A stretch of 64,000 nt of DNA from Gottfriedia acidiceleris (GTDB taxonomy: Bacteria; Bacillota; Bacilli; Bacillales; Bacillaceae_G), in NCBI RefSeq assembly GCF_002128425.1, contig NZ_NESS01000006.1:268704-332703 (forward strand), read 5' to 3'. Below are positions 26,699-35,860 of this stretch, one piece after another. The notes below the pieces were generated by a model. It was not told the origin of the DNA. It ran no database searches and worked only from the letters and a program-made list of their open reading frames with translations. The position numbers and the translations under genes were made by a program. How positions within the stretch are numbered: position 1 is the stretch's first letter; every line of letters begins with the position of its first letter.

Positions 26699-27310
26699 TT
26701 GAAAATAATAATAAGAATTCTATTTTATTTAATTGGATTACTATTTTTAACTTTAGGAATTAGTTTAGCTATTAAAGCTAACCTAGGAGCTAGTGCATGG
26801 GATGCATTAGCTGTTGGAGAGTCGAAAACCTTTGGCTTATCTGTTGGAAATTGGATTATCATTAACTCATCAGTACTATTGTTTGTAAATGCATTTTTAC
26901 AAAAAAAAAGACCGGATTGGCTTGCTACAATTACGTTTATTTTAATAGGACGGTTTCTTGATTTTTGGCTAACTGTGGAGTCTGAGCATTTATTTGATTC
27001 TAATATGGTCACTAGATATATCCAATTAGTACTAGCCATTTTGAGTATGACAATTGGAATTGCGATTTATTTGCAAGCAAAGTTTCCTTTAAGTCCAATA
27101 GATGATTTAATGATCTCCCTAAATAAGCGGTTCGGAGTAAGCTTAGGAGTGGCGAAAACGATTGGTGAAGTGTTCGCTTTAGTATTAGCATTTCTACTAA
27201 AAGGTCCAATTGGAATCGGAACCGTCTTAATTACATTTAGTATTGGACCTATTTTGCAAAAGTTAAGAGGTCCAATAGAGAAATTATATATTAAGCTGAC
27301 TTCATCGTAA
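26699..27310 (+). CDS. YczE/YitT-like membrane protein
   Basis: 203 residues with five hydrophobic segments. LGISLAIKANLGASAWDAL and a second related repeat, FPLSPIDDLMISLNKRFG, are the YczE/YyaS pattern. Function is not established; B. subtilis YczE influences surfactin-type peptide production. The start is a TTG at 26699 preceded by GAAGGTGG. It is probably in an operon with chaA. Confidence 0.82.
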   Translation: MKIIIRILFYLIGLLFLTLGISLAIKANLGASAWDALAVGESKTFGLSVGNWIIINSSVLLFVNAFLQKKRPDWLATITFILIGRFLDFWLTVESEHLFDSNMVTRYIQLVLAILSMTIGIAIYLQAKFPLSPIDDLMISLNKRFGVSLGVAKTIGEVFALVLAFLLKGPIGIGTVLITFSIGPILQKLRGPIEKLYIKLTSS

Positions 27311-27397
27311 AATTTTTCATTTTAAGGAATACATATATTTACATAAAATGTTCATGCTAAGAGTAATAATTTCCTTATTTGTGAAAGGGGCATGAAT

Positions 27398-28201
27398 ATG
27401 TCTAAATGGTTTAAGCCATTCGTTCTTTTTAATATAGCAATTTTATTTATTTCTTTAAATAATGGACAAACAACTTTTGCAGCTAATTCAGAAATTAAAG
27501 TCCCACGTTCGGCTGCAAATGTGACAAAAGAAAATACTTATCCTAATCCAACTCAGGACCTTCCAGAACTTCAACCAGGGGGATTAGCTAAGCAGTTATT
27601 AAATTCATCAAATGTAAAAATTGAGAATCCAAATCTAATTCGTATGTTTAATGAATCCTCTGTCAGTAAAGCACCATTTGCAGTAGGCTATAATGCGAAA
27701 ATTTTCTTAGGAGTTTGGCCTTTAAATTACGAATCAAATGAGACAACAATCAATTGGCAATATAAAAAAATTAATACGAACTTTCTAGATAATAGAGGAG
27801 AAAAAGCGTACAAACGAATAAAATACTACCAAAATTCACAACAGATTGTTAAAGGTGGTTTAACTGCTAAAGTAAGGAATTCGGATGACGTGATTAATTT
27901 AATGATGCATGATGCATCAGAAAAAACAACTCTCCCACTAGCATTCCAAACAGTCGTTGGAGCAGGAACTAAAAATGAAAGAGTATATAATGTACCACCA
28001 AAGCAACTCGGCTATTTATATGCTTATGCTCCTGCAGTTAATGAAAAAGGAAAAGTCACATTTGGAGAAGTGTACTTAATCTTAAAAGGTAATAAAAGAA
28101 CTCTACAAGTTAAGAATGTAGTATCACAAGGTGTAGGTGCATGGATTCCTGTTCAGGATTATGTTTCGTTTGGTTACTTTACTTCGCCGCACCCTAGATA
28201 A
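27398..28201 (+). CDS. yfkD: YfkD family secreted protein
   Basis: 267 residues with a signal peptide (hydrophobic core VLFNIAILFISL, cleavage probably after TTFA). The mature part carries the conserved segments KIFLGVWPLNYES and NVPPKQLGYLYAYAP that I associate with B. subtilis YfkD. Function is unknown. Of two in-frame ATGs, 27398 is chosen because AAAGGGG (27384-27390) is only 2 bp from the first. It is followed by a strong terminator, and its location next to chaA matches B. subtilis. Confidence 0.85.
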   Translation: MSKWFKPFVLFNIAILFISLNNGQTTFAANSEIKVPRSAANVTKENTYPNPTQDLPELQPGGLAKQLLNSSNVKIENPNLIRMFNESSVSKAPFAVGYNAKIFLGVWPLNYESNETTINWQYKKINTNFLDNRGEKAYKRIKYYQNSQQIVKGGLTAKVRNSDDVINLMMHDASEKTTLPLAFQTVVGAGTKNERVYNVPPKQLGYLYAYAPAVNEKGKVTFGEVYLILKGNKRTLQVKNVVSQGVGAWIPVQDYVSFGYFTSPHPR

Positions 28202-28206
28202 TAGAG

Positions 28207-28246
28207 AAATCCACAAGGTAAATTATTTTCCTTGTGGTTTTTTTTG
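28207..28246 (+). terminator. Terminator of yfkD
   Basis: TCCACAAGG pairs with CCTTGTGG, followed by a T8-type tract. Confidence 0.85.
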
Positions 28247-28283
28247 TTTGAACCATGCTTTGAACAAACTAGAGTTCAGTACA

Positions 28284-28312
28284 CAAAAAAACATGCCACA
28301 AATATGACATGT
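28284..28312 (-). terminator. Terminator of the YfkAB gene
   Basis: On the minus strand AACATG pairs with CATGTT (plus an inner mismatch-flanked pair), followed by seven Ts. Confidence 0.6.
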
Positions 28313-28327
28313 TCCTTTTCCCGGAAT

Positions 28328-29455
28328 TTAAATTCCTTTTAAAATCTTAGTACTTCTATTCGAAAAATCAGTTTCAGGATAATAGCTGTTTTTTACAAGA
28401 ATATTAGGTCCTAAGCATTTAACTGCTGGACAATGACAGCTTAGTTCATTTGCTGTTTTTGATAATGTCCAAGTGTCATATGCTTCTTGTAATGTATGAG
28501 TTTGAATATTTCCAAGATGAGGTACATCACCAAAGTCAGTAACGATGATGCTTCCATCAAATACATTTACATTTAAGCGAGAACGACCATCAGGGTCATT
28601 TCGTAATGTTACGTTTTTACTATTATATAATCTCTGTATGATATCTAAATCGTTTTGATCATCGCTACATGGATAAAATGGCAGAGTACCAAAGAGCATC
28701 CAAATATTTTCATCACGCACACTAAGTAAAGTAGAAATTGCTTCGCGTAGCTCTGATTTTGTCAACACTTCTAGTGTACTAGCGAAATCACTGGCATACA
28801 TCGGGTGTACTTCGTGTCGTTGGCATTTCATTTCTTCTACGATTTGACGATGGATTTTTTCTAAGTATGGAAGAGTACGTTTGTTAAGCATTGTTTCAGC
28901 GGATACCATAACGCCAGCATCAGCCAGGCGTCGGCTGTTTTCAATCATGTTTTCGAATAATTTTGCACGCTGCGCATAAGTCGGTTTACGATCCATCATC
29001 GCAAATCCAGCTTCTACAAATTCATCAACAGTTCCCCAGTTATGAGAGATATGTAACACATCTAAATAAGGAATTATTTTTTCGTATCTTTCAAAATCTA
29101 ATGTAAGATTTGAGTTAATTTGAGTACGAACTCCACGTTCATGTGCATATTTCAATAAAGGCACAACATAACCGTTCAACATTTTATTAGAAAGCATTGG
29201 TTCCCCACCAGTGATACTAATACAACGAAGCTTTTCGATCTCTTCTAAGCGGTTTAATACTAGCTCAATTGGTAGTGGATTTGGATCTTTTGGTTGTAAA
29301 GTATATCCGACAGCACAATGTTCACAGCGCATATTACAAATCGTTGTAGTCGTAAACTCTACATTTGTAAGTATGTTTTTACCATACTCTTCAACATCTA
29401 AATATGCTTCCCAAGGATCATATGTAGGTGTTATTTGTTGTAATAATTTTTTCAT
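28328..29455 (-). CDS. yfkAB: YfkAB family radical SAM protein
   Basis: 375 residues. The radical SAM cluster Cys40, Cys44 and Cys47 lies in TICNMRCEHC. The SAM-binding GGEP is in SITGGEPML. A C-terminal Cys-rich end, LSCHCPAVKCLG, suggests an auxiliary iron-sulfur site. This is the YfkAB layout of Bacillus. The substrate is unknown. GGAG lies upstream of the ATG at 29455. It lies between yfkD and the SE1561-type gene, as in the B. subtilis yfk region. Confidence 0.88.
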   Translation of the reverse strand: MKKLLQQITPTYDPWEAYLDVEEYGKNILTNVEFTTTTICNMRCEHCAVGYTLQPKDPNPLPIELVLNRLEEIEKLRCISITGGEPMLSNKMLNGYVVPLLKYAHERGVRTQINSNLTLDFERYEKIIPYLDVLHISHNWGTVDEFVEAGFAMMDRKPTYAQRAKLFENMIENSRRLADAGVMVSAETMLNKRTLPYLEKIHRQIVEEMKCQRHEVHPMYASDFASTLEVLTKSELREAISTLLSVRDENIWMLFGTLPFYPCSDDQNDLDIIQRLYNSKNVTLRNDPDGRSRLNVNVFDGSIIVTDFGDVPHLGNIQTHTLQEAYDTWTLSKTANELSCHCPAVKCLGPNILVKNSYYPETDFSNRSTKILKGI

Positions 29456-29652
29456 TTGATTACTCCTTTAGGTACAAAACTGCACCCATAAGTATTAGAT
29501 TAATTTAATTTTCCTCAACTATTATAAGAAAGAAAGTTAAGCCTTGTATAGAAATAACTTCCTAAAATATAAAAAAATGTCGAAAGTTTACGATATATAG
29601 GGGAAGAAGGTTATAATAAATATATAAATGAATTAGAAAGGACGATCATTTC

Positions 29653-29823
29653 ATGTCAAACACAGTTGAACAATTATCTTATATTAAAGAACGTTTTAAT
29701 TCAGTAATGGAAACAATTGAATCATTAGAAGCTGAAGAAGTAAGCTTAGAAGAGCTAGATCAATTATTATCAGTTTTAGATGACTTAGAAAGTAAATGTC
29801 GTGAAGTTAATCGCCCAGATTGA
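29653..29823 (+). CDS. SE1561 family small protein (YfjT-like)
   Basis: 56 residues, acidic, with a helical pattern (VEQLSYIKERFNSVME, then SLEELDQLLSVLDDLESKC). It matches my memory of the conserved Firmicutes family SE1561, represented by B. subtilis YfjT in the same neighbourhood. No function is known. GAAAGGA precedes the ATG by about 10 bp, and a terminator follows directly. Confidence 0.85.
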   Translation: MSNTVEQLSYIKERFNSVMETIESLEAEEVSLEELDQLLSVLDDLESKCREVNRPD

Positions 29824-29848
29824 GTCCATTATAATGGGCTTTTTTTAT
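29824..29848 (+). terminator. Terminator of the SE1561-type gene
   Basis: GTCCATTATAATGGGC, a compact hairpin with a G-T pair, followed by seven Ts. Confidence 0.75.
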
Positions 29849-29920
29849 TGGAAAGCGAAAAAAATGTGTACGGAATAATTGTGAGTGTCGCTCAATTAAC
29901 TGTAGAAGTAGCTAAATATT

Positions 29921-29957
29921 TGCCCAAATCAGAAACTAATTCTGAAGGGCTTTTTTT
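29921..29957 (+). terminator. Second terminator hairpin upstream of fumarase
   Basis: GCCC-AA-ATCAGAA pairs with TTCTGA-A-GGGC and a T7 run follows. It lies 80 bp before the fumarase ribosome binding site, so it may be an attenuator in the fumarase leader or end a short transcript from 29850-29920. A TATAAT at 29981-29986 could be the -10 of a fumarase promoter just after it. Confidence 0.65.
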
Positions 29958-30037
29958 ATTCCGTTTATTAAAAATTGTATTATAATGAAAAGGGGAACAT
30001 TCTGTATTTTTTATAAAGGGTTTAAGGGGGAGCATTA

Positions 30038-31561
30038 ATGCAACACATACAAGAAAGTATTTATCAATTAATTGTAGAAACATCAACAAATCTACCAAAA
30101 GATGTACGTAAAGCAATCAGACAAGCTAAAGCAAGTGAAACTGCAGGTACAAGAAGTGCCATCGCATTGGAAACGATTACAAACAATATTATGATGGCTG
30201 AAGGCGATGTTTCACCGATTTGCCAAGATACTGGTATGCCAACTTTTAAAGTGAAAACGCCAGTTGGGGTAAACCAACTTGTGATAAAAGAAGCAATTTA
30301 CGCTGCAATTGAACAAGCTACAAAAGACGGTAAGCTTCGTTCTAACTCTGTAGATTCTTTATTTGGTAAAAACAGTGGTAATAACTTAGGACCGGGTACT
30401 CCTGTTGTTAAATTTGAGCAACACGAGGGTGACTATATCGACATTCGCTTAATCTTAAAAGGTGGCGGATGTGAAAATAAAAACATCCAATACAGCTTAC
30501 CATGCGAACTTGAAGGACTTGGAAAAGCAGGTCGTGATTTAGATGGTATCCGTAAATGTATTTTACACAGCGTATACCAAGCACAAGGACAAGGCTGTAG
30601 CGCAGGTTTCATCGGAGTTGGTATTGGTGGAGACCGTACTAGCGGATATGAGCTTGCTAAGGATCAATTATTCCGTTTATCTGATGATGAAAATTCAATT
30701 CCAGAGCTTAAAGCAATGGAAGATTACATTATGGAAAATGCGAACAAGCTTGGCGTAGGAACAATGGGCTTTGGTGGAGAAACAACTCTACTTGGCTGTA
30801 AAATTGGTGTGATGAACCGTCTACCTGCGAGCTTCTTCGTATCAGTAGCGTATAACTGCTGGGCATTCCGTCGTTTAGGAATGAAAATCAATCCTGAAAC
30901 TGGTGAAATTTCAGAATGGCTATATCGCGAAGGCGAAGAAATTAGCTTTACAAATGAAACGGATGACACGACTGAAGCACCTCGTGAAGTGAAATTAGTC
31001 GCTCCAATTACAGAAGAACAAATTCGTGATTTAAAAGTTGGAGATGTCGTTTCAATTAGTGGCATGATGTACACAGGACGTGACGCAATCCACCATCATT
31101 TAAAAGACCACGATTGTCCAGTAGATTTAAATGGACAAATTATTTACCACTGTGGACCTGTAGTATTAAAAGATGAAGATGGCAAATATCATATTAAAGC
31201 AGCTGGTCCAACTACAAGTATTCGTGAGGAGCCATACCAAGGCGATATCATGAAAAAATTCGGCATTCGCGCTGTAATCGGTAAAGGCGGAATGGGTGCA
31301 AAAACATTAAAAGCTCTAGAAGAACATGGCGGCGTTTACTTAAATGCAATTGGTGGAGCAGCACAATACTACTCACAATGTATTAAAGAAGTAAAAGACG
31401 TAAACTACCTAGAGTTTGGTATTCCTGAAGCTATGTGGCACTTACAAGTTGAAGACTTCAAAGCAGTAGTAACAATGGATTCTCATGGTAATTCATTGCA
31501 TAAAGATGTAGATAAGAGTTCACTTGAAAAATTAGCTACTATGGCTGAGAAGGTATTTTAA
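30038..31561 (+). CDS. fumA: Class I (iron-sulfur) fumarate hydratase
   Basis: 507 residues, fused alpha and beta domains. It interconverts fumarate and malate in the TCA cycle. Candidate [4Fe-4S] ligands are Cys62 (PICQDTGMP) and Cys145 (GGGCENKN). The beta half includes GRDAIHHH and the GPTTSIRE loop. GGGGGAG precedes the ATG. Many Bacillus rely on class II FumC, so the iron-dependent form is worth noting near the Fur-type element at 35685. It is monocistronic. Confidence 0.93.
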   Translation: MQHIQESIYQLIVETSTNLPKDVRKAIRQAKASETAGTRSAIALETITNNIMMAEGDVSPICQDTGMPTFKVKTPVGVNQLVIKEAIYAAIEQATKDGKLRSNSVDSLFGKNSGNNLGPGTPVVKFEQHEGDYIDIRLILKGGGCENKNIQYSLPCELEGLGKAGRDLDGIRKCILHSVYQAQGQGCSAGFIGVGIGGDRTSGYELAKDQLFRLSDDENSIPELKAMEDYIMENANKLGVGTMGFGGETTLLGCKIGVMNRLPASFFVSVAYNCWAFRRLGMKINPETGEISEWLYREGEEISFTNETDDTTEAPREVKLVAPITEEQIRDLKVGDVVSISGMMYTGRDAIHHHLKDHDCPVDLNGQIIYHCGPVVLKDEDGKYHIKAAGPTTSIREEPYQGDIMKKFGIRAVIGKGGMGAKTLKALEEHGGVYLNAIGGAAQYYSQCIKEVKDVNYLEFGIPEAMWHLQVEDFKAVVTMDSHGNSLHKDVDKSSLEKLATMAEKVF

Positions 31562-31577
31562 TAATTTTAGTTTAGGG

Positions 31578-31610
31578 AGCAATGTCATTTTTATGACATT
31601 GCTTTTTTTG
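31578..31610 (+). terminator. Terminator of fumarase
   Basis: AGCAATGTCAT-TTT-ATGACATTGCT, an 11-bp perfect stem, then seven Ts. Confidence 0.9.
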
Positions 31611-31738
31611 TACAAATAAGTAGTTAAATTATGAAGAAAAAATCTAATTTTAGGGTAAATTAATTAAAATTGAATGGTCCTAAGTTCCGAATCAAAAAAC
31701 ATCTTAATTCGAAAGCATCTCCTTTTCAACAAAAATCC

Positions 31739-31766
31739 TTGCTAGAAAATTTTAGTTTTCTAGCAA
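31739..31766. repeat. Perfect inverted repeat upstream of pdaA
   Basis: TTGCTAGAAAA and TTTTCTAGCAA with a 6-bp spacer, 68 bp before the pdaA start. It could be an operator or an orphan terminator. T-runs on both sides are poor. Confidence 0.5.
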
Positions 31767-31833
31767 AAATACACCATTTCTTTTCATATTTCTAATTTAT
31801 TTACAGATACTAATTTTAAGTGAGGTGAATGAA

Positions 31834-32634
31834 TTGAAAAAAATTATTGTATATATTCTTACTTTCTTCTTAGTATTTCCTAGTACAACATTTGCTTATA
31901 GTAATACGCCACACGGCTGGGGAATTGTTCGTGCGAAGAATGAGGTTCCACCGGATGCAGGTGAGCAACTTAATAAATTATTGTCAAATACGGGGTCAGT
32001 TTATTTAGGGGATACTACCAAAAAAGATGTTTATTTAACGTTTGACAATGGCTATGAAAATGGTTTTACACCAAAGTTTTTGGATGTTTTAAAGAAACAT
32101 GGTGTACATGGGACTTTTTTTATAACGGGGCATTATATTAAGGAAAATCCTGAATTAGTGAAACGAATGGTAAATGAGGGGCATATTGTCGGAAATCATT
32201 CATGGAGTCACCCTGATATGACAACCATAAGTGATCAAAAGATTGTAGAGGAATTGGAACAAGTGAAAATTGCATACCAGGAGTTAACTGGCCGAACAGA
32301 TATGAAATATTTCAGACCTGCAAGGGGCGTTTTTAGTGAACGTACTTTGCAACTAGTTAATAAACAAGGGTATGAAAATATTTTCTGGTCATTGGCATAT
32401 GTCGATTGGAAGGTTGATCAACAAAGAGGTTGGAAATATGCTTATGATAATGTGATGAAAATGATTCATCCTGGAGCAGTTATTTTAATGCATACTGTAT
32501 CAAAGGATAATGCAGAAGCGATGGATGCAATTATTACTGGCTTACATAAACGAGGGTATCAATTTAGAAGTTTAGATGAATTAATGATGGAGAGAAGCGG
32601 ATTTGATCCGAACTTTTATCTACCTAAAAAATAA
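31834..32634 (+). CDS. pdaA: Delta-lactam biosynthetic de-N-acetylase PdaA
   Basis: 266 residues with a signal peptide (KKIIVYILTFFLVFPSTTFA). The NodB domain shows TFDNGYENG (the PdaA form with Asn replacing the second Asp) and the zinc pair HSWSHPDM. PdaA deacetylates muramic acid to make the muramic-delta-lactam of spore cortex peptidoglycan, which germination enzymes need. The start is taken as the TTG at 31834, 6 bp after GAGGTG. It is strong evidence that the organism sporulates. Confidence 0.93.
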   Translation: MKKIIVYILTFFLVFPSTTFAYSNTPHGWGIVRAKNEVPPDAGEQLNKLLSNTGSVYLGDTTKKDVYLTFDNGYENGFTPKFLDVLKKHGVHGTFFITGHYIKENPELVKRMVNEGHIVGNHSWSHPDMTTISDQKIVEELEQVKIAYQELTGRTDMKYFRPARGVFSERTLQLVNKQGYENIFWSLAYVDWKVDQQRGWKYAYDNVMKMIHPGAVILMHTVSKDNAEAMDAIITGLHKRGYQFRSLDELMMERSGFDPNFYLPKK

Positions 32635-32636
32635 AA

Positions 32637-32688
32637 GGCTAATGATTAAGTAGTTTTACTAGAACTACTTTAATCATTAGCTTTTTTG
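32637..32688. terminator. Long bidirectional terminator after pdaA
   Basis: GCTAATGATTAA with AGTAGTT pairs with AACTACT and TTAATCATTAGC, followed by six Ts. It separates the converging pdaA and fusion genes. Confidence 0.85.
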
Positions 32689-32722
32689 TGCATCTACGTC
32701 GCCTAAAAGGCTAGTCAGTTCT

Positions 32723-35452
32723 TTAACGGTTTGCGATTGCTTCGTAGTTTAATTTAGCATGTTGCTTAGGTGTTTTAATTACAAATGGATTTTCGACTGT
32801 ATTTTCTAAGAATTGTTTATCTTTATTAGCGAATTTTTTTATTCCGTTAATAACTTCCTCTTCTTCAGATACAACCTCTCCAAAAAGTAAGTCTTGTGTA
32901 ATTGGTCCTTGATTGTAATGCTCATAGTAAAATCGCTTATAGTCAAATTGATAGAAAATAACTGGTTTTTCCATATATGAAAAATCAAATGAAACTGTCG
33001 AGTAATCAGTAATTAATAAATCTGATCTTTTTAATAGAGATTGAACGGTCTCTTCACCTTGACGAATCACTTTTATCCTTTTATGGAAATTTGGTACATC
33101 CTTCATATAAATTTGAGTCTGGTAGTGCGGATAAAAGATGATATTTAAATCATTTTTTTCTAGTATTTGATGTAATTCGGGATTACTAAGTAATGAAAAA
33201 TAACGGTTAAAGTATTCAGAGTTCATTAATTGCTGAGTACTTTTATTCCAGTTTCTCCATGTTGGCATGATTAAAATGGTTTTCCCATTTCCTGTATTTT
33301 CAAGCGCATCCCATCTAGCCAATCCAGTAACGGCGACTTCATTTTCAGCATAACCGAATTCGTTAACAATATGATCTTTTTCAAAATCAGATGAAACGAT
33401 AAACAATGAATAGCCCATTCGATTTTTATTCAGTACATGATTTACTCGACTTACTCCAATAACGCCATGTTGAATAAGGATTTTTTGATTTTGCTGCCAT
33501 TCAGGATGGCATTTTAAAACTTGTAAGTACTCATGGGTGTACATGTTTGCACGCTCTGAATAGGCATTAATCGTTTTATCACATGTTAATAAATAAAGTG
33601 TGTGCTTTAAACTTCCATATTGGACAATGTTTCCGAATTCCTTTATATATTCGTAATCCTTTGCCTTTTTATCAATCAAATAATAACAGTTATCTCTTAT
33701 TTTATTTTTCTGAATGTACTTGAATAAATGGTATGAATTATCTTGTGCCGTATCTTTTCGTTCTCCAATTAACCAAATATGCTTATTTCGATAATATCTT
33801 TGGGTTAAACGGTATAAGTAAAAAATAAGGAATGACTTCCATTCTCTTCTAAGTACAAGTAACCCAAATTCATAAACGATATCACGGAATGATTTTTGGA
33901 TTTTTGTTTTTAATTTTCCGAGTAAGCCTGTTTTTTTGATTCGAATGTGTAAATTTTTCTTTGGAAAATAAGGTACGATACTATGTGTTTTAGTTGTTGC
34001 TGGTTTTGAGTTTGCCTTAGTTGAAAAATAGAAAATATGAAGTGGTTTTTTTAATGAAATATCTCCAACTTTTACTGAAATAAACACTTCATAATCGCCA
34101 TCTGGTAATATTTTACTTAGCTCAATTGTAGTTGTTTTATAGCCACCATCATTATAATTGATACTATTTTTTGAGAAAAGATAAGACAAATCAGATCGTT
34201 CAAGAGTTTCGAGTGTAACTGTAATTAATTGACCATTTGATTTATTTTTAAACTGTAATTCCTTAATAGAATTTAAATTATTAATTTCCTCGATAAATGC
34301 GAAGCCACCAACTTGCAAGCGGTCACCTCGTAACGAAAGGATTTCAATTTTTTGATGTAAATTAAATTCCTTTATTTCTAGGTATTCTTTATATTTTGGA
34401 AAATACTTTGCAAAATAATGATAATATTTTCCCTCTATCATCACTGCGCCTTTTTGTAAGGTACGATCTGATAATAAACTCATCAATAAATGAAATTCTT
34501 CTGGATTTTGATTTAGAAAAATTGTATAAAATACTTTACTAATTTTAGAAGTATTATTTTCCATTAGATTTTTAGACAAGTTTTTAGCAAAATCCGATGA
34601 GATCCTTAAAAGGTCATTGTACTGTTCAGAAGGGAAATAGTATGCCTTAGTCAGTAAAGACGTTAAATAATAATCCCATAATTTTTTCTCAACATGCGAG
34701 TAATGAGAGGTGATATCTTTCAGATTATAATAGTTTATTAATTCTGTTTGAGTAACGAGAAGGTTATCAAAAAATTCTAAAGTACTAGTTTGTTTAATGA
34801 CATCACTATTTGTTAAATCTCTCACTTTTATGACGATATCTGAAGTTACGTAAACTTTATTTGAACAAATAAAAGATTGTTGAGTAAATAATAAATCTTG
34901 TTGTTCTGTTAAAAGCTCATTGAATTGCAATTGATTGTCGATTATTAAACTTCTTTTAATCATCATATTTTTAATAGAAGGATTTAACAGAAGTTCTGGA
35001 TGTTTATGAAACTCACGTAATGTTGGTAAATCTTTTTTTATGATAGATTTTAATTCATGGTGCTCCCATTTTCTTGTACCATTGAATAATTGGATATTTC
35101 CTAAAGCAATATCAGTTTGATCTTTTTTGGCACTATTATATAAAAGTTCATAGGCTGAAGGATTTACAATATCATCTGCATCGATAATTGCTACAAACTC
35201 TCCAGTAGCTTCATGTAAACCTATGTTACGTGCTTTGTTTTTTGCCATTAGCTCTAATGATATAGAGCGAAAATTTTTATGTGAATTTGAATATTCCTCA
35301 ATTATTTCTTTACTATTATCAGATGAACCGTTGTCAATAATAATCATTTCAATATCAGTTAATGATTGACTTTGTAAACTGTTTAAGCAATCTTTTAAGA
35401 CATCTTCATGATTATGGGCAACAACGACTACACTAACTTTGGCTTTTTCCAT
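32723..35452 (-). CDS. GT2 / CDP-glycerol glycerophosphotransferase fusion, 909 residues
   Basis: Residues about 5-230 are a GT2 domain (VSVVVVAHNHEDVLKDCLNS, IIIDNGSSDNS, AIIDADD). A middle region (about 330-530) of predicted beta strands is unassigned. Residues about 550-900 are Glyphos_transf: IWLIGERKDTAQDNSYHLF, the His of ILIQHGVIGVSRVN, MPTWRNW and LLITDYSTVSFDFSYMEKP. This resembles teichoic acid primases and polymerases that use CDP-polyols. Its GT2 half is related to the enzyme at 18117. It is a solitary gene interrupting the pdaA-yfjP backbone, suggesting insertion of a wall gene. The ATG has GTGAGG upstream. Confidence 0.87.
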   Translation of the reverse strand: MEKAKVSVVVVAHNHEDVLKDCLNSLQSQSLTDIEMIIIDNGSSDNSKEIIEEYSNSHKNFRSISLELMAKNKARNIGLHEATGEFVAIIDADDIVNPSAYELLYNSAKKDQTDIALGNIQLFNGTRKWEHHELKSIIKKDLPTLREFHKHPELLLNPSIKNMMIKRSLIIDNQLQFNELLTEQQDLLFTQQSFICSNKVYVTSDIVIKVRDLTNSDVIKQTSTLEFFDNLLVTQTELINYYNLKDITSHYSHVEKKLWDYYLTSLLTKAYYFPSEQYNDLLRISSDFAKNLSKNLMENNTSKISKVFYTIFLNQNPEEFHLLMSLLSDRTLQKGAVMIEGKYYHYFAKYFPKYKEYLEIKEFNLHQKIEILSLRGDRLQVGGFAFIEEINNLNSIKELQFKNKSNGQLITVTLETLERSDLSYLFSKNSINYNDGGYKTTTIELSKILPDGDYEVFISVKVGDISLKKPLHIFYFSTKANSKPATTKTHSIVPYFPKKNLHIRIKKTGLLGKLKTKIQKSFRDIVYEFGLLVLRREWKSFLIFYLYRLTQRYYRNKHIWLIGERKDTAQDNSYHLFKYIQKNKIRDNCYYLIDKKAKDYEYIKEFGNIVQYGSLKHTLYLLTCDKTINAYSERANMYTHEYLQVLKCHPEWQQNQKILIQHGVIGVSRVNHVLNKNRMGYSLFIVSSDFEKDHIVNEFGYAENEVAVTGLARWDALENTGNGKTILIMPTWRNWNKSTQQLMNSEYFNRYFSLLSNPELHQILEKNDLNIIFYPHYQTQIYMKDVPNFHKRIKVIRQGEETVQSLLKRSDLLITDYSTVSFDFSYMEKPVIFYQFDYKRFYYEHYNQGPITQDLLFGEVVSEEEEVINGIKKFANKDKQFLENTVENPFVIKTPKQHAKLNYEAIANR

Positions 35453-35684
35453 AATAGTCTTACCTCACTAGTCTCTACTTTCAATTAAATAGTTTATCAT
35501 AAATTATAACCTAATGCGTCTTCGAAAGAACATAATTTACGAATGGTAAGTAGGTATTGTACTTGTATTGTTTCCAATTATTTATAGAGTTATTTTAAGA
35601 AAGAAGAGAGTAGAGGTAGAGCTGAATAATAGTTTTTTAAGAGAGAAGCCTCAAAAAAAGATTCAAATAATTTTAATTCAACTA

Positions 35685-35713
35685 TTGACTTTGATAATGA
35701 TAATCGTTATCAT
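35685..35713 (+). promoter_or_regulatory. Sigma-A promoter overlapped by a Fur box
   Basis: TTGACT (35685-35690) and TATCAT (35708-35713) are spaced by 17 bp. The 19-bp sequence GATAATGATAATCGTTATC (35693-35711) lies across the spacer and -10. It matches the classical Fur consensus at 18 of 19 positions, so iron-loaded Fur should repress transcription here. Confidence 0.88.
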
Positions 35714-35718
35714 TTAAG

Positions 35719-35848
35719 TATAGCAAATATCAACACCGCTGTAGCGATATTTGATAAGTTTTGAAACCTGATTGGACTTGAAAGTTTCCCCATTCCCTTA
35801 AAATTTAAAGAGCAAAGAAAGCTTGACTAGTCCCCAAGCTTTTTTTGT
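35719..35848 (+). ncRNA. Candidate Fur-regulated small RNA (FsrA-like)
   Basis: A transcript starting about 6 bp after the -10 would be about 130 nt, with no ORF and no following iron gene. It has a 5' hairpin (CAAATATC at 35724-35731 with GATATTTG at 35746-35753), an unpaired C-rich stretch TTTCCCCATTCCC (about 35786-35797) able to pair with Shine-Dalgarno sequences, and a terminator (AAAGCTTG at 35818-35825 with CAAGCTTT, then Ts). This is the plan of FsrA of B. subtilis, which represses iron-rich enzymes under iron starvation. Identity as FsrA itself is inference. Confidence 0.75.
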
Positions 35849-35860
35849 ATTTTCAAACTG

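Noticed and set aside
30724..31074. A 116-codon open frame antisense to fumarase
   Set aside because: It overlaps a well-conserved enzyme gene, has no start signals and shows no protein features.
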